Origin: SG8-30 sp963695085
Lineage (GTDB): Bacteria > Pseudomonadota > Gammaproteobacteria > Steroidobacterales > Steroidobacteraceae
Reading direction: 5' to 3'
Length of the DNA stretch: 64,000 nucleotides
Assembly (NCBI GenBank): GCA_963695085.1
Contig: CAVOFV010000006.1
Location: 124,001-188,000 of the forward strand
Numbering within the stretch: position 1 is the stretch's first letter; every line of letters starts with the position of its first letter. The notes beneath the pieces were generated by a model. That model did no database searches, was not told where the DNA came from, and saw nothing but the letters and a program-made list of their open reading frames with translations. Below are positions 47,405 through 56,672 of the stretch, one piece after another. Both the position numbers and the translations under genes were made by a program.

Positions 47405-50400
47405 CTACATGTTCCTGCGGTACTGGCCGCCCACCCCGTACAGCGCCCCGGAGATGCGGCCGAGCGACGCGACCTGCACGGCGTGCATCAGTTCAGCAAA
47501 GATGTTGCCGCCCGTCGCGGCGACCTGCTGCAGGCGCTCGAGTGCCGCGGCCTGCCGGCCCGCATGCGCTTCGTTGAAGGCACACACCGCGACGACCTGG
47601 CCGCGCTTTTCCTCGTCCGTGGAGCGGATCAGCTCCGCATTGCGAACTTCGGCACCGTCCGCGGCGTCGGGCAGGAACATGTTGACCCCGACGATCGGCA
47701 GGCTGCCGTCGTGCTTGCGCCGCTCGTAGTACAGCGACTCTTCCTGGATCTTGCCGCGCTGGTACATCGTCTCCATCGCCCCGAGTACGCCGCCACGCTC
47801 CGACAGACTCTCGAATTCGCGATACACCGCCTCCTCCACCATGTCGGTCAGCTGGCCCAGCGCGAACGAGCCCTGCCACGGGTTCTGGTTCATGTTCAGG
47901 CCCAGCTCCCTGGCGATGATCAGCTGGATCGCGACGGCGCGACGCACGCTTTCCTCGGTCGGCGTCGTGATCGCCTCGTCGTAGGCGTTGGTATGCAGGC
48001 TGTTGCAGCTGTCGAACATCGCGTACAGCGCCTGCAGCGTCGTGCGGATGTCGTTGAACTGGATCTCCTGCGCGTGCAGCGAGCGGCCCGACGTCTGGAT
48101 GTGGTACTTGAGCATCTGGCTGCGCGGCCCCGCGCCGTAGATTTCCCGCATCGCGCGGGCCCAGATGCGGCGCGCCACCCGTCCGATCACCGCGTACTCG
48201 GGATCCATGCCGTTGGAGAAGAAGAACGACAGGTTCGGCGCAAAATCGTCGATCTTCATGCCGCGGGCCAGGTAGTACTCCACGATCGTGAATCCGTTGG
48301 CCAGCGTGAAGGCGAGTTGCGTGACCGGGTTCGCGCCGGCCTCCGCAATGTGGTAACCGGAGATCGACACCGAGTAGAAGTTGCGCACGTCGTTGTCGGC
48401 AAAGTACTGCTGTACGTCGCCCATCATCCTGAGTGCGAACTCGGTCGAGAAGATGCAGGTGTTCTGCGCCTGGTCCTCCTTGAGGATGTCGGCCTGCACC
48501 GTGCCGCGCACGCTGGCGAGCGCCTCGGCCCTCAGCCTGGCGTAGGTCTCCGCGTCCACCACCTGCCGGCCGCTGACGCCGAGCAGCCCGAGTCCGAAGC
48601 CGTCGTTGCCAGGCGGCAGCTCGCCGCGGTAACGCGGTCGTTCGCGGCCCTCGTAGAGGGCGGCGATCGTGCGCTCGGCCTCGTCCCAGCGGCCCGATTC
48701 CCTGAGGTGCCGCTCGACGCGCTGGTCGATGGCCGTGTTCATGAACATGGCCAGGATCATCGGTGCGGGACCATTGATGGTCATCGATACCGAGGTGGCC
48801 GGCGCGCACAGGTCGAAACCGGAGTACAGGCGCTTCATGTCGTCCAGCGTGGCGATGGACACGCCGGAGTTGCCGATGCGGCCATAGATGTCCGGGCGCT
48901 GGTCGGGATCCTCGCCGTACAGCGTCGTCGAGTCGAACGCCGTCGACAGGCGCACGGCGCTGTGCCCGCCTGCCACGTAGTGGAAACGCCTGTTGGTGCG
49001 TTCGGGCGCGCCCTCGCCCGCGAACATGCGGGTCGGATCCTCGTCCTCGCGCCGGTACGGGTAGATGCCCGCGGCATACGGATAGGCGCCGGGCAGGTTC
49101 TCGGTCATCAGGAATCCGAGCAGTTCGCCCCAGTCGCCGCTGCGGGGCACCGCGATCTTGGGCAAGCGCTGGTGCGAAAGTGTCTCGACGTAGTTGGCGC
49201 CGCGCACCTCGCGGCCGCGCACCGCGTAATGGTATTCGTCCGCGGTCGTGGCAGCCGCGCGCGCCGGCCACGTCTTCAGCAGGGCCATGCCTTCCGCCCC
49301 GGTCTCGTCGAGCGCCGCGTTGTAGGCCCGGCGCAGGGCGGCCAGACTCTCGTCGGCGGCGGCCAGCCCGGCCTCCGCGTAGCGGTCGAGCGCCTGCGGC
49401 AGTTGCGGGTCAGCGAGCACCTCGAGCGCCCGGTACAACCCATGCGCGCGGCTGGCCGCCGCCGCCGCCGCGCGCGCAGCGCGCCCGACCCGACGGCCGT
49501 TGGCGGCGATCTCCGCAAGGTAGCGGATGCGTTCCCCCGGAATCACGGGCTGGCGCCGCGGCAAGCCCAGCGGCGCGAGCCCTTGCGGCCGCCACGGCTT
49601 GAGACTGCCCCACTTCGCGTCGAGCCGCCGGCATACCTCCGCGAACAGCGTGTTGACGCCCGCGTCGTTGAACTGGCTGGCGATGGTTGGAAACACGGGC
49701 AACTGCTCGGGTGGCGCGTCAAACAGCTTGCGGTTTCTTGCAAACTGCTTGCGCACGTCGCGCAACGCGTCCTCGGCGCCGCGTTTCTCGTACTTGTTGA
49801 GCACGATCAGATCGGCAAAATCCAGCATGTCGATCTTTTCCAGCTGGCTGGCGGCCCCATACTCGCTGGTCATCACGTAGAGGGACAGGTCCACGAGGTC
49901 CACGATCTCGGTGTCGCTCTGGCCTATGCCTGCGGTCTCGACGACGATCAGGTCGAAACCCGCCGACTTCAGCAGCCGGATCGAGTCGGCCAGCACCGCG
50001 CTGGTCGCCAGGTGGGCGCGCCGCGTTGCCAGCGAGCGCATGAAGACCTGCGGGTTCGCCAGCGCGTTCATGCGGATGCGGTCGCCGAGCAGCGCGCCGC
50101 CGGTGCGCCGGCGGGTCGGGTCCATGGCCAGCACCGCCACCTTGCGGTCCGGGAAGTAACGGGCAATCCGGCTCAGCAACTCGTCGGTCAGCGACGACTT
50201 GCCGGCGCCGCCGGTGCCCGTGATGCCAACGACCGGCGGCCGGTTCAGCGACTGCGAGGCGGCCTTGCGCAACTCGTCCGCGAGCGCCGCGTCGTCGCCG
50301 CGCTCGAGTACGGAAATCGTGCGTGCCAGCAATACGCTGTCTTCGGTCGTCAGGCGCCCGCGCACGAAGGCGGGACGGGCGCGGCTGCGCACGCGCCGCA

Positions 50401-50827
50401 TCACGTCCTCGATCATGCCGTCCAGGCCGAGCTTCTGCCCGTCGTCCGGCGTGTAGATCTTCTCGACGCCGTAGGCCTCGAGTTCGCTGGCCTCGTGCGG
50501 GGCGATGGTGCCGCCACCGCCGACCACCACGCAGACATGGCCGGCGCCGGACTCGCGCAGCATGTCCACCATGTAGCGGAAGTACTCGTTGTGGCCGCCC
50601 TGGTAGCTGCTGACGGCGATCGCGTCCGCGTCCTCCTGGATGGCGGCGCGCACGATGTCGGCGACGCTGCGGTTGTGGCCCAGGTGGATGACCTCCGCGC
50701 CATGCGCCTGCAGGATCCGGCGCATGATGTTGATGGCCGCGTCGTGACCGTCGAACAGCGAGGCGGCGCTGATGAAGCGCAGCGGCTGGGCCGCCTGCCT
50801 GGCGAGGGTTTCGGCTGGGGCGCTCAT
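47405..50827 (-). CDS. icmF: Fused isobutyryl-CoA mutase IcmF (B12-, G-protein- and mutase-domain protein)
   Basis: A 1140-residue fusion. Residues about 15-150 form the cobalamin-binding domain with SLFDGHDAAINIM; residues about 195-430 form the MeaB-like GTPase chaperone (P-loop TGTGGAGKSS near 205, VVETAGIGQSDTEIVD, LNKYEKRG); the substrate-binding TIM-barrel mutase domain follows (TNRRFHYVAGG, SMTINGPAPMILAMF, ILKEDQAQNTCIFS, QTSGRSLHAQEIQFND). It interconverts isobutyryl-CoA and n-butyryl-CoA and may accept isovaleryl/pivalyl-CoA; substrate specificity needs an alignment of active-site residues. The ATG at 50827 has AAGGAG close upstream. It is divergent from the thiolase gene. Confidence 0.95.
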   Translation of the reverse strand: MSAPAETLARQAAQPLRFISAASLFDGHDAAINIMRRILQAHGAEVIHLGHNRSVADIVRAAIQEDADAIAVSSYQGGHNEYFRYMVDMLRESGAGHVCVVVGGGGTIAPHEASELEAYGVEKIYTPDDGQKLGLDGMIEDVMRRVRSRARPAFVRGRLTTEDSVLLARTISVLERGDDAALADELRKAASQSLNRPPVVGITGTGGAGKSSLTDELLSRIARYFPDRKVAVLAMDPTRRRTGGALLGDRIRMNALANPQVFMRSLATRRAHLATSAVLADSIRLLKSAGFDLIVVETAGIGQSDTEIVDLVDLSLYVMTSEYGAASQLEKIDMLDFADLIVLNKYEKRGAEDALRDVRKQFARNRKLFDAPPEQLPVFPTIASQFNDAGVNTLFAEVCRRLDAKWGSLKPWRPQGLAPLGLPRRQPVIPGERIRYLAEIAANGRRVGRAARAAAAAASRAHGLYRALEVLADPQLPQALDRYAEAGLAAADESLAALRRAYNAALDETGAEGMALLKTWPARAAATTADEYHYAVRGREVRGANYVETLSHQRLPKIAVPRSGDWGELLGFLMTENLPGAYPYAAGIYPYRREDEDPTRMFAGEGAPERTNRRFHYVAGGHSAVRLSTAFDSTTLYGEDPDQRPDIYGRIGNSGVSIATLDDMKRLYSGFDLCAPATSVSMTINGPAPMILAMFMNTAIDQRVERHLRESGRWDEAERTIAALYEGRERPRYRGELPPGNDGFGLGLLGVSGRQVVDAETYARLRAEALASVRGTVQADILKEDQAQNTCIFSTEFALRMMGDVQQYFADNDVRNFYSVSISGYHIAEAGANPVTQLAFTLANGFTIVEYYLARGMKIDDFAPNLSFFFSNGMDPEYAVIGRVARRIWARAMREIYGAGPRSQMLKYHIQTSGRSLHAQEIQFNDIRTTLQALYAMFDSCNSLHTNAYDEAITTPTEESVRRAVAIQLIIARELGLNMNQNPWQGSFALGQLTDMVEEAVYREFESLSERGGVLGAMETMYQRGKIQEESLYYERRKHDGSLPIVGVNMFLPDAADGAEVRNAELIRSTDEEKRGQVVAVCAFNEAHAGRQAAALERLQQVAATGGNIFAELMHAVQVASLGRISGALYGVGGQYRRNM

Positions 50828-50953
50828 GGACTCCTTCAATCGGGTGGCGCGTGACCCGCGCCAGCCCGGCAGTTTACTGGACGGCCTCGCGAAACCGCTG
50901 CCGTACGCACGCCCAGCATACTTGTTGCGGGAAAACACTAGGGACAGGTCGGT

Positions 50954-50968
50954 TTTTGCACGGCAAAA
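50954..50968. promoter_or_regulatory. Palindromic AT-rich operator candidate between icmF and thiolase
   Basis: A perfect inverted repeat TTTTGC-ACG-GCAAAA in the 189-bp divergent region, 127 bp from icmF and 49 bp from the thiolase start. It stands out from the G/C-rich surroundings and has the size of a TetR- or LacI-type half-site pair. The binding protein is unknown. Confidence 0.35.
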
Positions 50969-51016
50969 TCGGTCGACCCAGCCCTGCGCTGACCCACCTT
51001 GGACAGGACACCCGCC

Positions 51017-52198
51017 ATGACCCAGGACCCCATCGTCATCTTGGCCGCCCGCCGTACACCCATCGGTGCGTTTCAGGGCGCTTTCACGACCATCGCCGCG
51101 CACCAGCTCGGGGCCGTGGCCCTGCGCGGCGCACTCGAGGCCAGCGGCCTGTCCGGCGGCGACGTCGACGAGGTGATCATGGGCTGCGTGCTGCCCGCCG
51201 GGCAGGGCCAGGCGCCGGCCCGCCAGGCCGCGCTCGCCGCAGGCATCCCGATCGGCACGCCCTGCACGACCATCAACAAGATGTGCGGCTCGGGCATGAA
51301 GGCCATCATGATGGCGGCCGACGGGTTGCGCGCCGGCGCCGGGGACGTGGCCATCGGCGGCGGCCTGGAGTCGATGACCAACGCCCCGTACCTGCTGCCG
51401 AAGGCCCGCGGCGGCTATCGAATGGGTCACGGCGAAATCCTCGACCACATGTTCTTCGACGGCCTGCAGAGCCCGTTCGACGGCAAGGCGATGGGCTGGT
51501 TCGCGGACGCGACCGCCGCCAGGTACGGCTTCACGCGCGAGCAGCAGGACGCCTACGCGATCGAGTCGGTGCAGCGTGCGCAGCGCGCGCTCGAGGCCGG
51601 CGAATTCGACGCCGAGGTGACGCCGGTGGCCGTCAAGACCCGCAAGGGCGAGGTCATCGTCGCGCGCGACGAAACGCCCTCCACCTGCGACATCGGCAAG
51701 ATCCCGGCGATGCGGCCGGCCTTCAACAAGGACGGCACGGTGACGGCGGCCAGTTCGTCATCGATCTCGGACGGCGCCGCGGCCGTGGTGTTGATGCGGG
51801 CGTCGGCGGCGGCCACCCGGGGCCTGAAGCCGGTGGCGCGGATTCTCGCCTACGCGAGCCACGCGCAGGAGCCGGAGTGGTTCACGACGGCGCCGGTCGG
51901 CGCGATCCGCAAGGTGCTGGACCAGGCCGGCTGGCAGGCCGGGCAGGTTGACCTGTACGAGATCAACGAGGCGTTTGCGGTCGTGACCATGGCCGCCATC
52001 AAGGACTGCGGGCTGGACGACGCGCGGGTCAACGTGAACGGTGGCGCCTGCGCGCTCGGCCACCCGATCGGCGCGAGCGGCGCGCGGATCACCACCACGC
52101 TGCTGCATGCGCTGGCCGCGCGCGGCCTCAAGCGCGGCGTCGCGGCCCTGTGCATCGGCGGCGGCGAGGCCACGGCGATCGCGGTGGAGATGCTGTGA
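51017..52198 (+). CDS. Acetyl-CoA C-acetyltransferase (thiolase)
   Basis: A 393-residue thiolase. The nucleophilic Cys90 is in NKMCGSGMKAI, with ITNAPYLL-type loop TNAPYLLPKARGG, NVNGGACALGHPIGASGAR and the C-terminal CIGGGEATAIAVEML (His and second Cys). Length and motifs fit biosynthetic-type (AtoB/PhaA) acetoacetyl-CoA thiolases. Near the leucine pathway it could split acetoacetyl-CoA to acetyl-CoA or work on 2-methylacetoacetyl-CoA. The ATG at 51017 is used. It is convergent with the GntR regulator. Confidence 0.92.
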   Translation: MTQDPIVILAARRTPIGAFQGAFTTIAAHQLGAVALRGALEASGLSGGDVDEVIMGCVLPAGQGQAPARQAALAAGIPIGTPCTTINKMCGSGMKAIMMAADGLRAGAGDVAIGGGLESMTNAPYLLPKARGGYRMGHGEILDHMFFDGLQSPFDGKAMGWFADATAARYGFTREQQDAYAIESVQRAQRALEAGEFDAEVTPVAVKTRKGEVIVARDETPSTCDIGKIPAMRPAFNKDGTVTAASSSSISDGAAAVVLMRASAAATRGLKPVARILAYASHAQEPEWFTTAPVGAIRKVLDQAGWQAGQVDLYEINEAFAVVTMAAIKDCGLDDARVNVNGGACALGHPIGASGARITTTLLHALAARGLKRGVAALCIGGGEATAIAVEML

Positions 52199-52236
52199 GG
52201 GCCGCCGGACAGTGATCGCTGATCACTGACCAGGCA

Positions 52237-52962
52237 TCAGCGCTCGCCGACCCGCGTGTCCAGCGGCAGGCCCGCCTGCTCGAAACCGCGCCGGAAGTCC
52301 TGGATATGCCGGCGCATCCAGGCGGCGGCGGCGGCATGGTCCTTGCGGCCGATCGCCTCGACGATGGCCCGCTGCGCGCCCGCGATGCGCGCGCGCGCCT
52401 GCGGCAGCCGGTCGATGATCACGGCCAGGCTTGGCTCGAGCAACTGCACCAGCGGCTCGTTCACCATCGCGTACACCGGGTTGCCCGCCGCCGCACCGAC
52501 GCCACGGAAGAAGCGCCCGACCAGTCCGACCGCCTGCGCTGCCGCATGCGGCCGCTCGTCGAACTCCTCGACGATCCGCCGCAGGCCCGCAAACTGGGCG
52601 CCGGTACGGCGCAGCGCCGCCGCGTCCGCGATGGCCGGCTCGACCGTCAGCAGCGCCTCGAGCACGTCCTGGAAGCAGGCATCGTGCAGCGCGAGCGCCT
52701 GCCGCAGACCGCCGGCCACGGCGGCCACGGTCGGCCGGCTCACGCACAACCGCTTGCTGCCGGCGCGGCGGCTCAGGAGGCCCCCGGACTGCAGGTTGCG
52801 CAGGGCCTCCCGCACGGTCGAGCGATTCACGCCGAACTGCCGGGCCAGTTCCGTCTCGGTGGGCAGCGCCTCACCGTCCTTGAGTCGACGGTCGAGGATC
52901 CGGGTCCGGATCTCCTCGGAAAGGCGCAGGTAGGCGGGGGCGTGCTCGAGCGGCTGGAACAT
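52237..52962 (-). CDS. GntR-family transcriptional regulator, FadR subfamily
   Basis: A 241-residue repressor or activator. The N-terminal winged helix-turn-helix (about residues 8-75) contains LPTETELARQFGVNRSTVREALRNLQSGGLL, a clear GntR signature. The C-terminal helical FCD-type ligand domain spans about 85-225. It is divergent from the isovaleryl-CoA dehydrogenase gene across a 90-bp gap holding an ATTGTC-C-GACAAT palindrome, so it probably controls the liu operon and itself. Known liu regulators in other proteobacteria are MerR-type LiuR or TetR-type LiuQ, so this pairing differs. Confidence 0.87.
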   Translation of the reverse strand: MFQPLEHAPAYLRLSEEIRTRILDRRLKDGEALPTETELARQFGVNRSTVREALRNLQSGGLLSRRAGSKRLCVSRPTVAAVAGGLRQALALHDACFQDVLEALLTVEPAIADAAALRRTGAQFAGLRRIVEEFDERPHAAAQAVGLVGRFFRGVGAAAGNPVYAMVNEPLVQLLEPSLAVIIDRLPQARARIAGAQRAIVEAIGRKDHAAAAAWMRRHIQDFRRGFEQAGLPLDTRVGER

Positions 52963-52991
52963 GCGATACAGGTCTCAGGCTTGATTGTCTG

Positions 52992-53004
52992 ATTGTCCGA
53001 CAAT
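52992..53004. promoter_or_regulatory. GntR-type operator candidate upstream of the liu operon
   Basis: The perfect palindrome ATTGTC-C-GACAAT sits 30 bp upstream of the GntR start and 49 bp before the liuA start. An extra GATTGTC half-site lies immediately upstream at 52983-52989. The form TTGTCnGACAA is similar to sites of FadR-subfamily regulators. Position and shape suggest autoregulation and control of the acyl-CoA genes. Confidence 0.6.
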
Positions 53005-53052
53005 TATGATGGCAAGGGCAAGCCCAATGGCGCCGGACGGGAAGGTGCAGAC

Positions 53053-54216
53053 ATGTTCGACCTCGAATTCGATTTCGGGCTCGGCGAACGCGTGGATGAA
53101 CTGCGGTCGGCGGTCCGCGAGTTCGCCGCGCGGCGCATCGCGCCGCGCGCCGAGGAGATCGACCGCAGCAACAAGTTCCCCCGCGACCTGTGGCCGGAAC
53201 TCGGCGCGATGGGCCTGCTCGGCCTGACCGTCGAGGAGGAATATGGCGGCCTGGCCTACGGTTACCTCGAGCACGTGGTGGCAATGGAGGAAATCAGCCG
53301 CGCCTCCGCCTCGGTCGGCCTGTCGTACGGCGCCCACTCGAACCTGTGCGTGAACCAGATCCGCCGCTGGGGCGACGAGCGGCAGAAGCGCCGCTACCTG
53401 CCCGGCCTGGTCTCCGGCGAGCACGTCGGGGCCCTGGCGATGAGCGAGGCGGGCGCCGGGTCCGACGTGGTGTCCATGCGCACGCGGGCCGAACCGCGCG
53501 CCGACGGCTTCGTGCTGAATGGCAGCAAGATGTGGATCACCAACGGCATCGAGGCGGAGACCACCGTCGTATATGCCACGCTGGAGCCCGGCGGCGGGCC
53601 GGGTCCCATCACGGCCTTCATCGTCGAACGCGGCATGCAGGGGTTCTCGACTGCGCAGAAGCTCGACAAGCTCGGCATGCGTGGCTCGGACACCTGCGAG
53701 CTGCTGTTCGAGGACTGCGTCGTGCCGGCCGCCAACCTGCTCGGCAAGGTCGGCGGCGGCGCCGAAGTGCTGATGAGCGGGCTGGACTACGAGCGCGTCG
53801 TGCTGTCGGGTGGCCCGCTCGGCATCATGCGCGCCGCGCTGGACCTGATCGTGCCGTATTGCCACGACCGCAAGCAGTTCGGCCAGCCGATCGGGGAATT
53901 CCAGCTGATGCAGGCCAAGCTGGCCGACCTGTACGCCGCCTTCAATTCGGCCCGCGCCTACTCCTACGCGGTGGCGGGCGCCTGCGACGCGGGCCGCACC
54001 ACGCGGTTCGACGCCGCCGCGTGCCTGATGCTGGCCTCTGAAAGCGGCGTGCGCGCCGGCCTCGAGGCCATCCAGGTGCTGGGCGGCAACGGCTACATCA
54101 ACGACTACCCGGCCGGGCGCCTGCTGCGCGACGCCAAGCTGTACGACATCGGCGCCGGCACGAACGAGATCCGGCGCATGCTGATCGGCCGCGAGCTGTT
54201 CCACGCAACCGCCTGA
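53053..54216 (+). CDS. liuA: Isovaleryl-CoA dehydrogenase
   Basis: FAD enzyme converting isovaleryl-CoA to 3-methylcrotonyl-CoA, passing electrons to ETF. The 387-residue protein has AMSEAGAGSDVVSM and KMWITNG. The predicted catalytic Glu247 lies in LDYERVVLSGGPLG, the position used in isovaleryl-CoA dehydrogenases; the usual C-terminal Glu site reads GAGTNEIRR, as in that subfamily. The ATG at 53053 has GAAGG 7 nt upstream; an upstream open frame overlaps the operator and is not used. It is the first gene of the liu operon. Confidence 0.93.
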   Translation: MFDLEFDFGLGERVDELRSAVREFAARRIAPRAEEIDRSNKFPRDLWPELGAMGLLGLTVEEEYGGLAYGYLEHVVAMEEISRASASVGLSYGAHSNLCVNQIRRWGDERQKRRYLPGLVSGEHVGALAMSEAGAGSDVVSMRTRAEPRADGFVLNGSKMWITNGIEAETTVVYATLEPGGGPGPITAFIVERGMQGFSTAQKLDKLGMRGSDTCELLFEDCVVPAANLLGKVGGGAEVLMSGLDYERVVLSGGPLGIMRAALDLIVPYCHDRKQFGQPIGEFQLMQAKLADLYAAFNSARAYSYAVAGACDAGRTTRFDAAACLMLASESGVRAGLEAIQVLGGNGYINDYPAGRLLRDAKLYDIGAGTNEIRRMLIGRELFHATA

Positions 54217-54238
54217 CGCATCCCCGAGGAGACCGGCC

Positions 54239-55849
54239 ATGCCCAGGCTGCAGACCCGCGCCAACACCCGTTCCGCCGAGTACCAGGCCAACGAGGCGCA
54301 TATGGCCACGCTCGTGGAGGACTTGCGCGCGCGCCTCGCGAAGACCGCGCGCGGCGGCAGCGACGAAGCGCGCGACAAGCACACCGGACGCGGCAAGCTG
54401 CTGGCGCGTGACCGCGTCGAGACCCTGCTCGACCCGGCCAGCCCCTTCCTCGAGGTCGCGGCGCTGGCGGCGGACGGCATGTACGGCGGCGACGCACCGT
54501 CGGCCGGCATCGTGTGCGGCATCGGCCGGGTGCGCGGCCGCGAGGTCATGGTCGTCGCCAATGACGCCACCGTGAAGGGCGGCACCTATTTCCCGGTCAC
54601 GGTCCGCAAGCACCTGCGCGCACAGGAGATCGCGCTCGAGAACCGGCTGCCCTGCGTGTACCTCGTCGATTCGGGCGGCGCCTTCCTGCCGCTGCAGGAC
54701 GAGGTGTTCCCGGACCGCGAACACTTCGGCCGCATCTTCTTCAACCAGGCGCGCATGTCGGCCGAGGGCGTGCCGCAGATTGCCGTCGTGATGGGCTCGT
54801 GCACGGCGGGCGGCGCCTACGTGCCGGCCATGTGCGACGAGAGCATCATCGTGCGCAACCAGGGCACCATCTTCCTGGGCGGCCCGCCGCTGGTGAAGGC
54901 GGCCACCGGCGAAGTGGTCGACGCCGAGTCGCTCGGTGGCGGCGACGTGCATGCGCGCATCTCGGGCGTCGTCGACCACCTCGCCGACAACGACGCACAT
55001 GCGCTGGCGATCGCGCGCGACGTGGTGGCGACGCTCGGCGCGCCACCCGCGCCGTGGCTGAAGCAGGCGGCGCCGGTCGAGCCGGCCTGCGACCCCGCCG
55101 GCCTGTACGGCGTGGTGCCGCGCGACCTGCGCCAGCCCTATGACGTGCACGAGGTGATCGCGCGGCTGGTGGACGGCTCGGAGTTCCACGAGTTCAAGGC
55201 CCTGTATGGCAAGACGCTGGTCTGCGGCTTCGCGCGGCTGTGGGGCTGTCCGGTCGCGATCGTCGCGAACAACGGCATCCTGTTTTCCGAGTCCGCGCTG
55301 AAGGGCGCGCATTTCGTGCAGCTCGCCAACCGCCGCCGTACGCCGCTGGTGTTCCTGCAGAACATCACCGGATTCATGGTCGGCCGGCGCTACGAGAACG
55401 GCGGGATCGCCCGCGACGGCGCCAAGATGGTCACCGCCGTCGCCTGCTCCACGGTGCCGAAGCTGACCGTGGTCATCGGCGGGTCGTTTGGCGCCGGCAA
55501 CTACGCGATGTGCGGCCGCGCCTACGGTGGGCGGTTCCTGTGGAGCTGGCCCAATGCGCGAATCTCCGTCATGGGTGGCGACCAGGCCGCCAACGTGCTG
55601 GCGACCGTGCGCCGCGACGGCGTCGAGGCGCGCGGCGGCACCTGGCCGGAGGCCGAGCAGCAGCGCTTCATGGACGGCATCCGCGAACAGTACGAGACCC
55701 AGGGCCACCCCTACTACGCGACCGCTCGGCTGTGGGACGACGGCGTGATCGAGCCGCTGGACACGCGCCGCGTGCTGGCGCTGGCGCTGGCGGCGGTCGC
55801 GCGCGGCCCGGCACCGGATGCCGAGCGCTACGGCGTGTTCCGCATGTGA
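54239..55849 (+). CDS. liuB: 3-methylcrotonyl-CoA carboxylase, carboxyltransferase (beta) subunit
   Basis: Transfers CO2 from carboxybiotin to 3-methylcrotonyl-CoA. The 536-residue protein has VYLVDSGGAFLPLQDEVFPD, GSCTAGGAYVPAMCDE, GTIFLGGPPLVKAATGE and the C-terminal crotonase-like half with QNITGFMVGRRYE. These are typical of MCC-beta rather than propionyl-CoA carboxylase. It lies 22 bp after liuA. Confidence 0.93.
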   Translation: MPRLQTRANTRSAEYQANEAHMATLVEDLRARLAKTARGGSDEARDKHTGRGKLLARDRVETLLDPASPFLEVAALAADGMYGGDAPSAGIVCGIGRVRGREVMVVANDATVKGGTYFPVTVRKHLRAQEIALENRLPCVYLVDSGGAFLPLQDEVFPDREHFGRIFFNQARMSAEGVPQIAVVMGSCTAGGAYVPAMCDESIIVRNQGTIFLGGPPLVKAATGEVVDAESLGGGDVHARISGVVDHLADNDAHALAIARDVVATLGAPPAPWLKQAAPVEPACDPAGLYGVVPRDLRQPYDVHEVIARLVDGSEFHEFKALYGKTLVCGFARLWGCPVAIVANNGILFSESALKGAHFVQLANRRRTPLVFLQNITGFMVGRRYENGGIARDGAKMVTAVACSTVPKLTVVIGGSFGAGNYAMCGRAYGGRFLWSWPNARISVMGGDQAANVLATVRRDGVEARGGTWPEAEQQRFMDGIREQYETQGHPYYATARLWDDGVIEPLDTRRVLALALAAVARGPAPDAERYGVFRM

Positions 55850-55867
55850 CGGCGGCAGGAGGCAACC

Positions 55868-56671
55868 ATGCTTGACGACACCCTGCTGGTAGACGTCAGC
55901 CGCGACGGCCGCGGCATCGCGCGGCTGACGCTGAACCGGCCCGACCGCCACAACGCGCTGTCGGCTCCGCTGGTGGCCGCGCTGGACGCCGCGCTGGGCG
56001 CGCTGCAAGGCGACGCCGGCGTGCGCGTGGTCGTGCTGGCAGGCCACGGCCGGTCGTTCTGCGCCGGCGCCGACATCGGCGAGATGCGTGTGGCGGCCGG
56101 CGCCAGCGAGCAGCACAACGTGCGCGAGGCGGGCCACCTGGCCGCATTGCTGCAGCGGCTGGACCGCCTGCCGCAACCGACCATCGCCCGCATTCACGGC
56201 AACGCATTCGGCGGTGCGCTCGGGCTGATCGCCGCCTGCGACATCGCGATCGCGGCGCACGACGCATGGTTCGCCTTCAGCGAGGTGCGACTTGGCATCG
56301 CGCCGGCGATGATTTCGCCGTACGCGATCCGCGCGATCGGCGAGCGCCAGGCGCGACGTTTCTTCCTGACCGGCGAGCGGTTCGACGCGGCGACGGCGGA
56401 GCGCATCGGGCTGGTGCACCGGGCCGTGGCGCCGGACCAGCTCGAGCCGGCCGTGGCCGGCCTGGCCGACGCGCTGCTCGAGGGGGCGCCGGGCGCACAG
56501 GCAGAAGCCAAGCTGCTGGTGCGCAAGGTGACGGGACGCAGCGATGCCGGCGACGCGCAAGCCGCCCGCGAGACCGCCGGCTGGATCGCGCGCCTGCGTG
56601 CCGGCGTCGAGGGCCGCGAGGGCCTGCGCGCCTTCCTGGAGAAGCGCGCCCCCGCGTGGCGGGAGCGCTGA
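55868..56671 (+). CDS. liuC: Methylglutaconyl-CoA hydratase (enoyl-CoA hydratase family)
   Basis: Crotonase-fold enzyme expected to hydrate 3-methylglutaconyl-CoA to HMG-CoA. The 267-residue protein has the oxyanion-hole loops HGRSFCAGADIGEM and IHGNAFGGALGLIAACDIAIA, and the catalytic Glu region FAFSEVRLGIAPAMIS. Position between the two MCC subunit genes supports liuC rather than a general enoyl-CoA hydratase. It ends one base before the next ATG. Confidence 0.88.
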   Translation: MLDDTLLVDVSRDGRGIARLTLNRPDRHNALSAPLVAALDAALGALQGDAGVRVVVLAGHGRSFCAGADIGEMRVAAGASEQHNVREAGHLAALLQRLDRLPQPTIARIHGNAFGGALGLIAACDIAIAAHDAWFAFSEVRLGIAPAMISPYAIRAIGERQARRFFLTGERFDAATAERIGLVHRAVAPDQLEPAVAGLADALLEGAPGAQAEAKLLVRKVTGRSDAGDAQAARETAGWIARLRAGVEGREGLRAFLEKRAPAWRER

Positions 56672-56672
56672 C

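Noticed and set aside
47483..50854. 1123-codon open frame on the plus strand opposite icmF
   Set aside because: It is the antisense shadow of a well-supported 1140-aa IcmF gene. High GC makes long stop-free antisense frames common, and its translation (Arg/His/Leu/Val-rich) has no recognisable motif.
52993..53052. Upstream start for liuA at 52993
   Set aside because: This TTG lies inside the palindromic operator; the ATG at 53053 has a good ribosome-binding site and the normal family start.
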